Shown here piece by piece: positions 5,788 to 5,888 of a DNA stretch of 5,888 nt (within the stretch, counting starts at the first letter, position 1; every line of letters starts with the position of its first letter). The notes under the pieces are model-generated. The model was not told the origin of the DNA, did not search any database, and worked only from the letters and a program-made list of their open reading frames with translations. Position numbers and translations under genes: made by a program. This stretch comes from Lachnospiraceae bacterium UBA3401 (GTDB lineage: Bacteria; Bacillota; Clostridia; Lachnospirales; Lachnospiraceae). The DNA lies in the NCBI GenBank assembly GCA_002358575.1, contig DEPD01000182.1, positions 1 through 5,888 of the forward strand. Reading direction: 5' to 3'.

Positions 5788-5815
5788 ATTATAATTGGTA
5801 ACAAAATAATTACAA
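5788..5815 (-). promoter_or_regulatory. Candidate promoter of the flavin reductase gene
   Basis: On the minus strand, TTGTAA (5815-5810, 4 of 6 consensus bases) and a perfect TATAAT (5793-5788) are 16 bases apart. The predicted start near 5781 would leave a leader of about 165 bases before the ATG, long for a simple gene. The -35 box falls in the left arm of the inverted repeat at 5798-5858. Confidence 0.45.
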
Positions 5816-5858
5816 GTATTATTTATGTAGAAAACATAAATTGTAACTAATTTGTTAC
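5798..5858. repeat. Long interrupted inverted repeat overlapping the flavin reductase promoter
   Basis: Three nested pairs of arms share one centre: gtaacaaa (5798-5805) with tttgttac (5851-5858), ttaca (5810-5814) with tgtaa (5842-5846), and atttatg (5821-5827) with cataaat (5835-5841), around a 7-base A-rich loop. In all, 20 bp pair with small bulges. It covers the predicted -35 and the DNA just upstream, so it could be a regulator site or a folded terminator-like element of an upstream gene. No T-run marks it as an intrinsic terminator. Confidence 0.5.
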
Positions 5859-5888
5859 TTTTCACATCGCATCATGCACTTGCTGCAT
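5854..5888. repeat. Possible partial copy of the left-end repeat, cut by the window edge
   Basis: gttacttttcac (5854-5865) matches gttactattcac at 113-124 in 11 of 12 bases. It is followed by a short mixed sequence containing catcatgca. The window ends before any downstream stem or box can be seen, so membership in the hairpin family is tentative. Confidence 0.25.

Overview
The window is AT-rich and carries four protein genes, all on the minus strand. The organism looks like an anaerobic, low-GC Firmicute of the Clostridia, most likely Lachnospiraceae or a close relative. The support is AGGAGG-type ribosome binding sites, AT-rich spacers with TATAAT boxes, a Clostridium/E. coli-type hexameric glutamate dehydrogenase, a Na/Pi-cotransporter-PhoU fusion, a flavoredoxin-like flavin reductase and an Asn/Thr-rich lipoprotein. 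This is judged by eye; no database search was run.

Layout in the direction of transcription, from high to low coordinates. (1) 5615-5888 is a gene-free leader with a TATAAT promoter overlapping a long inverted repeat. (2) 5048-5614 is a flavin reductase-like (flavoredoxin) protein. (3) 3118-4902 is a Na+/phosphate cotransporter-family protein with a C-terminal PhoU-like domain. (4) 2886-3117 is a busy spacer. It holds the gdhA promoter with an operator-like palindrome on the minus strand, and on the plus strand an extended -10 box followed about 50 bp later by a hairpin with a T-run, which together could make a small RNA. (5) 1551-2885 is gdhA, NADP-type glutamate dehydrogenase, followed by a strong intrinsic terminator. 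(6) 275-1372 is a lipoprotein of unknown function with TPR-like helices and an Asn/Thr/Gly-rich tail. (7) 1-274 is a gene-free array of at least five stem-loops separated by short conserved boxes.

The genes do not form an obvious single pathway. gdhA and the lipoprotein gene are separated by a terminator, and gdhA has its own promoter. The flavin reductase and phosphate transporter genes are 145 bp apart and may or may not be co-transcribed. The protein genes are ordinary housekeeping or accessory metabolism: ammonia assimilation, phosphate transport and flavin redox.

The most unusual content is non-coding. In the left-end array, the boxes (CCGTGAA and TCAG-AATG on the minus strand) are conserved while the stems between them change sequence yet stay base-paired. 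A related copy appears to sit inside the plus-strand small RNA candidate near 3070-3110, and a possible partial copy lies at the right edge.
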